A stretch of DNA of 6,749 bases from FEN-1219 sp036274615 (lineage in GTDB: Bacteria; Pseudomonadota; Gammaproteobacteria; Steroidobacterales; Rariloculaceae), in the NCBI GenBank assembly GCA_036274615.1, contig DASUFK010000370.1, positions 1-6,749 of the forward strand, in the 5' to 3' direction. Below, piece after piece: positions 4,023-6,749 of the stretch. The position numbers and the translations under genes were made by a program. The notes beneath the pieces are model-generated. The model saw nothing but the letters and a program-made list of their open reading frames with translations, had not been told where the DNA came from and did no database searches. The stretch's first letter is position 1. Every line of letters starts with the position of its first letter.

Positions 4023-5930
4023 ATGCGAGCTTTGACGGGCAAGGCCTCGTGGCTCGCCGCGTGCGCGGCGGCGCTTGCGAGCACGGCGCACGCGCAGCCG
4101 AGCGCGTTCACCGAGCAGCAGGCGTCCGCCGGCCGCTCGTCGTATCTCGCGAACTGCGTGAGCTGCCATCAGGCGGATCTGCGCGGCGCGAACGAGGCAC
4201 GGCCGCTCGTCGGCCCCGACTTCATGAAGACCTGGGGCACGCGCAGCGCGCGCGATCTCGTCGCCTTCCTGAGCGTCGCGATGCCGCCGCCGCCCGCCGC
4301 ACCCGGCAGCCTGGGCGCGCAGAGCTACGTGAGCCTCGCCGCATTCCTGCTCGAGGCCAACGGCGCGAAGGCGGGCGCCGAGCCGCTGACCGCGAGCTCC
4401 GCGACAGTGATCGGCAGCGTTGCGAACGGCGCGATGCCGCAGGGCTTCCGCGAGGCGCTCGCCACGGCGGTGCCCGCCGGCGCGGCCGCCGGAGGACGCA
4501 CCGGGCTCACCGTGGCGGGCCGCACGGCGCCTCTCACGCCCGTCACCGACGCGCAGCTGCGCAATCCGCCGCCGGGCGACTGGCTGATGATCCGCGGCGG
4601 CTACCGCGCGTGGAGCTACAGCGAGCTCGACCAGGTCAACAGCCGCAACGTCGACGAGCTGCAGCTGCAGTGGATCTGGTCGATGACGGACGGCGGCTGG
4701 AACGAGCCGGCGCCGATCGTGCACGACGGCGTGCTCTACCTCTACAACATGGGCAACGTGATCCAGGCGCTCGACGCGCGAACCGGCGAGCTCATCTGGG
4801 AGAACCGCGTGGGCCCGCCGCTGCCGGGCAACGCCGCCATGCGCGGGCTCGCGATTTACGAGGACAAGATCTTCACGGCCACGAGCGACGCGCGGCTGGT
4901 CGCGCTCGACGCGAGCTCCGGCCAAAAGGTCTGGGAGACGATCATCGGCGACCGCACCGAGGGCGACTTCGGCGCGTCGAGCGGCCCGATCGTGATCAAG
5001 GGAAAAGTCGTGCAGGGGATGGGCAATTGCACGCGCTTCCGCAAGGAGAAGTGCTTCATCAGCGCCTACGACGCGAAGGACGGCCGCGAGCTCTGGCGCT
5101 TCAACACGGTGGCGCAGAGCGGCGAGCCGGGCGGCGACACGTGGAACGGCCTCGCCGACGTCTACCGCGCCGGCGGCGACACCTGGATCACCGGCAGCTA
5201 CGACCCCGACCTCGATCTCACCTACTGGGGCGTGGCGCAGGCGAAGCCGTGGCCGGCCGTGAGCCGTGCCGCGTCGCCCACCGACCGCGCGCTCTACACG
5301 AGCTCCACACTCGCGCTCGATCCGAGCACGGGCAAGCTCCGCTGGTACTACCAGCACGCGCCCGGCGAGTCGCTCGATCTCGACGAGGTCTACGAGCGCG
5401 TGCTCGTGGATCTCGGCGGCGAGCGCGCGCTGCTCACGATCGGCAAGCCCGGCATCCTCTGGAAGCTCGACCGCGTCACCGGCCGCTACCTCGACCACCG
5501 CGAGACCGTGTTCCAGAACATTTTCGACCGCATCGACCCGGAGACCGGCCAGCCGCACTACCGGCCCGACATCATCGCGAGCAAGAAGGGCGAGTGGGTG
5601 CAGGGCTGCCCGAGCACCGAGGGCGGCCACAACTGGCAGGCTACGAGCTACCACGCGCCCACGCGGCGGCTGTTGATCCCGCTGTCGCAAAGCTGCATCG
5701 ACTTCAGGCCGCAGGACGTGGCGCTGGTCCAAGGCGGCGGCAGCGCCGGCGCCGACCGGCGCTTCTACGAGATGCCGGGCAGCGACGGCAACTTGGGCAA
5801 GCTCGCCGCCTACGACCCAGCCACGATGCAAGAAGTGTGGTCGATCCAGCAGCGTGCGCCGTTCCTCACCGCGGTGCTTTCGACGCGCGGCGGCGTGGCC
5901 TTCGTCGGTGACCTCGACCGGCAGTTCTAG
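4023..5930 (+). CDS. Cytochrome c-PQQ dehydrogenase, cut short by an amber codon
   Basis: Encodes 635 aa from ATG 4023, with GAGGAG 5 nt upstream. Domains: signal peptide (about 1-24, AHA/QP); a heme c domain with CVSCH at 45-49 and probable axial Met87 (AMPPPP); a linker (about 115-185); then a PQQ propeller with docking motifs ALDARTGELIW, ALDASSGQKVW, AYDAKDGRELW, ALDPSTGKLRW, KLDRVTGRYL and AYDPATMQEVW. It should oxidise an alcohol or related substrate in the periplasm, passing electrons from PQQ to its own heme. Asp433 (ALDPSTG) is the likely catalytic Asp. YWGVAQAKPW (401-410) has Gln406 where the calcium-binding Asn of YWGxGNPxPW normally sits. TAG at 5928 follows GDLDRQF, where relatives continue with RAxDVKTGEELW, so the last blade and closing strand are missing. 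Activity as a 635-aa protein is doubtful. Substrate is unknown. Confidence 0.85.
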   Translation: MRALTGKASWLAACAAALASTAHAQPSAFTEQQASAGRSSYLANCVSCHQADLRGANEARPLVGPDFMKTWGTRSARDLVAFLSVAMPPPPAAPGSLGAQSYVSLAAFLLEANGAKAGAEPLTASSATVIGSVANGAMPQGFREALATAVPAGAAAGGRTGLTVAGRTAPLTPVTDAQLRNPPPGDWLMIRGGYRAWSYSELDQVNSRNVDELQLQWIWSMTDGGWNEPAPIVHDGVLYLYNMGNVIQALDARTGELIWENRVGPPLPGNAAMRGLAIYEDKIFTATSDARLVALDASSGQKVWETIIGDRTEGDFGASSGPIVIKGKVVQGMGNCTRFRKEKCFISAYDAKDGRELWRFNTVAQSGEPGGDTWNGLADVYRAGGDTWITGSYDPDLDLTYWGVAQAKPWPAVSRAASPTDRALYTSSTLALDPSTGKLRWYYQHAPGESLDLDEVYERVLVDLGGERALLTIGKPGILWKLDRVTGRYLDHRETVFQNIFDRIDPETGQPHYRPDIIASKKGEWVQGCPSTEGGHNWQATSYHAPTRRLLIPLSQSCIDFRPQDVALVQGGGSAGADRRFYEMPGSDGNLGKLAAYDPATMQEVWSIQQRAPFLTAVLSTRGGVAFVGDLDRQF

Positions 5931-6470
5931 GCCGTCGACGTGGGCGGCGAGCGCGCGCTGCTCACGATCGGCAAGCCGGGGATTCTCTGGAAGCTCGACC
6001 GGGTGACCGGCCGCTATCTCGACCATCACGAGACCGTCTTCCAGAACGTTTTCGACCGGATCGACCCGGAGACCGGTCAACCGCATTACCGGCCCGACAT
6101 CATCGCGAGCAGGAAAGGCGACTGGGTGCAGGGTTGCCCGAGCACCGAGGGCGGCCACAACTGGCAGGCGATGAGCTATCACGCGCCCACGCATCAGCTG
6201 ATCATTCCGCTCAGCCAGTCCTGCATGGAGATGATCCCGCGCAAGGTGGCATTTGAAGAAGGATCCGGCGGCACGTCCGCGGGCCGGCGTTTCTTCGAGA
6301 TGCCGGGCAGCGACGGCAACGTCGGCAAGCTGCTGGCGATCGACGTGACCACCATGAAGGAGATGTGGTCGCGCGATCAGCGCGTGCCGTATCTCACCGC
6401 CGCGCTCAGCACGGCAGGCGGCGTCGTCTTCATCGGCGATCTCGACCGCTGGTTCCGCGCGCTCGATGTG
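5415..6470 (+). repeat. In-frame tandem duplication of a 176-codon PQQ-propeller segment
   Basis: Unit A (5415-5942) and unit B (5943-6470) are each 528 bp, head to tail with nothing between and no net indel. Both begin with the same 35 bases coding GGERALLTIGK and end in A(V/L)DV. By hand count the products agree at about 135 of 176 positions (77%), least in the stretch after SQSC. The divergence indicates paralogous origins or an old event, not a recent copying error. Confidence 0.9.
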
Positions 6471-6680
6471 AAGACCGGTGAAGAGCTGTGGAAGATCCGG
6501 CTCGAGACGTCGGTGCAGGGATACCCGGTCACGTTTACCGCGAACGGCAAGCAGTACGTCGCCGTGACGACGGGCAACGGCGGCGGCAGCCCCAGGCAGG
6601 TGCCGCGTACGATCATTCCGGAGGTCAATCCGCCGATCAACGGATCGACGTTGTACGTGTTCGAGCTACCCAAGAGATAG
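5931..6680 (+). pseudogene. 3' remnant of a second PQQ dehydrogenase, in frame after the amber codon
   Basis: After TAG 5928-5930 the same frame stays open for 249 codons to TAG 6678-6680. It reads AVDV and then jumps to the equivalent of residue 465 of the upstream gene (GGERALLTIGK), repeating the STEGGHNWQ, PLSQSC and EMPGSDGN motifs. It then continues past the point where the upstream copy stops, with RALDVKTGEELW, SVQGYPVTFTANGKQYVAV and a normal end in STLYVFELPKR. It thus supplies the final blade and closing strand missing upstream, but has no heme domain, signal peptide or first blades. GTG 5940 could reinitiate after the amber (AGG at 5929-5931, 8 nt before), but a leaderless half-propeller would be cytoplasmic and unlikely to fold. 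It is best read as the surviving 3' end of a tandem paralogue. Removing one 176-codon unit from the whole frame leaves about 709 aa, a normal length for this family. Confidence 0.8.
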
Positions 6681-6749
6681 ACATATTTTCGCCGTTCGAT
6701 TTTCCGCGGCTGGTCGCGAATCCGTACTCGATGCCGCTCGCTCTCGTTG
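6681..6749. other. Tail after the dehydrogenase remnant, no supported gene
   Basis: A plus-strand frame from about 6683 is open and reads plausibly (FDFPRLVANPYSMPLALV), but it has no standard start codon after the preceding stop except ATG 6731, which lacks an SD. No clear terminator hairpin follows the stop at 6680. The stretch is too short to call. Confidence 0.25.

Noticed and set aside
3885..6194. A 769-codon open frame on the minus strand across the dehydrogenase gene
   Set aside because: It is antisense to a clear heme c/PQQ gene. Its product is Arg/Ala/Val-rich low-complexity sequence with no domain, as expected of a GC-rich shadow frame.
6683..6749. Possible start of a further plus-strand gene
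   Set aside because: The frame lacks a standard start except ATG 6731 without an SD, and only about 20 codons are visible.
1..6749. tRNA, rRNA or CRISPR array
   Set aside because: No cloverleaf, rRNA-like stretch or regularly spaced direct repeat was seen by eye on either strand. The repeats found are inverted arms or a two-unit coding duplication.

Overview
The window is GC-rich bacterial DNA with short intergenic gaps. Its content (a c-di-GMP-I riboswitch, a DUF3012-type mini-lipoprotein, an RRM RNA-binding protein, and a secreted cytochrome c/PQQ dehydrogenase) suggests a proteobacterium, most likely an environmental gammaproteobacterium. That assignment is inferred from gene families; no marker gene is present.

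Left block (1-1025, minus strand). A gene for an unrecognised membrane protein with a coiled-coil-like middle runs off the left edge. It has a long leader. Reading leftwards, the leader holds a candidate promoter, a well-conserved class I c-di-GMP aptamer (984 to 909) and a stretch that can fold the Shine-Dalgarno sequence into a 7-bp stem. The gene is therefore probably controlled by c-di-GMP at translation. It is absent from simple ORF calls because it has no stop inside the window.

Middle block (1106-2337, plus strand). A perfect 29-nt inverted repeat and a degenerate third copy look like a REP/RAYT-type or MITE-like element. Three small same-strand genes follow: a four-helix membrane protein, a DUF3012-like lipoprotein and a secreted DUF6174-like protein. 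The gap 2338-2648 has no gene but holds several hairpins. The last is a perfect 13-bp stem against the start of the RRM gene, and it covers that gene's SD-like bases.

Right block (3184-6680, plus strand). A small DUF6881-like protein comes first, then a probable two-gene operon: a secreted CHRD-domain protein and a periplasmic PQQ dehydrogenase with an N-terminal heme c domain. The dehydrogenase frame is abnormal. An amber codon at 5928-5930 cuts it before the last propeller blade, and twelve bases later the frame jumps back 176 codons and repeats that segment at about 77% amino-acid identity before reaching a normal C-terminus. The open frame 4023-6680 is otherwise continuous. The best reading is a remnant of two tandem PQQ-dehydrogenase paralogues joined by a deletion. 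The last 69 bases hold no gene I can support.

The points most worth following are the riboswitch-controlled unknown membrane protein and the 528-bp in-frame tandem duplication in the dehydrogenase.
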